Part shown: piece by piece, positions 63,577 through 64,000 of the stretch
Position numbering within the stretch: the stretch's first letter is position 1
Layout of the letters: the number at the start of each line of letters is the position of its first letter
NCBI GenBank assembly: GCA_041397775.1
Contig: JAWKWB010000005.1
Span: forward strand, 372,001 to 436,000
Length of the DNA: 64,000 nt
Source of the DNA: Ga0077555 sp041397775
Lineage (GTDB): Bacteria > Pseudomonadota > Alphaproteobacteria > Rhizobiales > Hyphomicrobiaceae
Direction of reading: 5' to 3'
Notes under the pieces: generated by a model
Databases searched by the model: none
What the model saw: only the letters and a program-made list of their open reading frames with translations
What the model was told of the DNA's origin: nothing
Position numbers and translations under genes: made by a program

Positions 63577-64000
63577 TTCTTCGCCAGTTCGCGCTCGAGC
63601 AACTCGAGGCGGTCCTGCCCCCAGAAGAATTCGCCGCTTTCCAGATAGTAGGTCGGCGCACCGAACACACCACGCGCCAGCGCCTCCGCCGTCCATGCGT
63701 CGTGGATCTTGTCGAGTTCGGCATCGGACGGGCCGGCCTTGGCGATGGCGTCGGCATCGAGCCCGGCGCGCTTGGCCGCCGCCTGGATCACGCTCCACTC
63801 GCCCAGGTTTTCCTCGCGCTCCCAGATGGCCCGTCCCATTTCGGTGGCGAGCGCGTGCGCATCGGCACCCGCAAGCTTCGCAGCGATCAGCACGCGCGTG
63901 CCCGGCGTCTCGTCGGAGGGGAAGAACTTCGGCTGGATGACGAGCGGCAGCCCGCGCACCTCCCGCCAGCGCTTCAGCTCCATCAGGCGGTAGGCCTGGC
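63573..64000 (-). CDS. 2-Hydroxychromene-2-carboxylate isomerase-like (DsbA family), partial
   Basis: The C-terminal 141 or so residues of a DsbA-fold protein are present. The frame stays open to the window edge, so the N terminus lies beyond 64000. RLMELKRWREVRGLPLVIQP, then AKLAGADAHALATEMGRAIW and GVFGAPTYYLESGEFFWGQD are typical of the kappa-GST/HCCA isomerase group, which act on aromatic-ring cleavage products with glutathione. The GAPT cis-Pro loop is intact. The substrate is not known. Confidence 0.87.
   Translation of the reverse strand, partial: QAYRLMELKRWREVRGLPLVIQPKFFPSDETPGTRVLIAAKLAGADAHALATEMGRAIWEREENLGEWSVIQAAAKRAGLDADAIAKAGPSDAELDKIHDAWTAEALARGVFGAPTYYLESGEFFWGQDRLELLERELAKK

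Overview
The window is GC-rich, densely packed chromosomal DNA from an alphaproteobacterium. The order Hyphomicrobiales is likely but not proven. The signs are the mdh / sucC-sucD-sucA-sucB / lpd block, recA directly upstream of alaS, a near-match to the alphaproteobacterial direct-repeat SOS box before recA, and many CoA-ester and Liv-type ABC genes. Most of it reads as core and catabolic chromosome, not prophage or plasmid. I recognised no rRNA, tRNA, CRISPR array or complete insertion sequence.

Layout. 0-9.4 kb (minus strand): amidohydrolase-glnD-DUF1194-hisF, then a propionyl/acyl-CoA carboxylase alpha subunit and a TAXI-type TRAP binding protein, separated by two tandem copies of a palindromic repeat. 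9.6-12.2 kb (plus): a phenylacetate mini-cluster paaG-paaI-paaK. 12.2-17.7 kb (minus): an SRPBCC protein, an AT-richer gene for a membrane-anchored degenerate receiver, a CaiB/BaiF CoA-transferase, a small P-loop protein, and a selenoprotein of the glycine/sarcosine/betaine reductase B family, whose in-frame TGA is followed by a good bacterial SECIS candidate. 18.3-21.6 kb: nucleotide-sugar genes (UXS-type decarboxylase; methyltransferase plus glucose-1-phosphate cytidylyltransferase). 21.7-27.2 kb (minus): a complete Liv-type ABC importer with an alpha/beta hydrolase. 27.3-29.2 kb: SGNH hydrolase and OpgC-like membrane acyltransferase. 29.5-37.5 kb (minus): alaS, recA, a large coiled-coil protein with a Clp-N-like head, and an SRAP peptidase. 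37.6-50.7 kb: mixed genes (Nudix, DehI-like, orphan ParA, enoyl-CoA hydratase, hydrolase, frameshifted L,D-transpeptidase, HAD phosphatase, two EamA transporters, threonine aldolase, AsmA-like, PEP mutase/isocitrate lyase family). 50.7-61.8 kb (minus): the TCA block mdh, sucC, sucD, sucA, sucB, an unknown gene, lpd, with an AT-richer GIY-YIG-like gene inserted on the opposite strand. 62-64 kb: a host-attachment family protein, an Ldh-family oxidoreductase, and a DsbA-like isomerase cut by the window edge.

The strongest unusual signals are three. (1) The UGA-recoded selenoprotein at 16017-16970. (2) A family of composite repeats, about 165-169 bp each, in four copies (two in tandem at 7636-7969, one near 36446-36612, one at 43692-43860). 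Each copy is two long imperfect palindromes bounded by CTAG, with compensatory base changes between copies. One copy has its second module inverted, and another supplies the stop codon of a gene. (3) Genes of unknown function in informative places: one translationally coupled between sucB and lpd, one tethered receiver lacking catalytic residues, and one foreign-looking gene between mdh and sucC.
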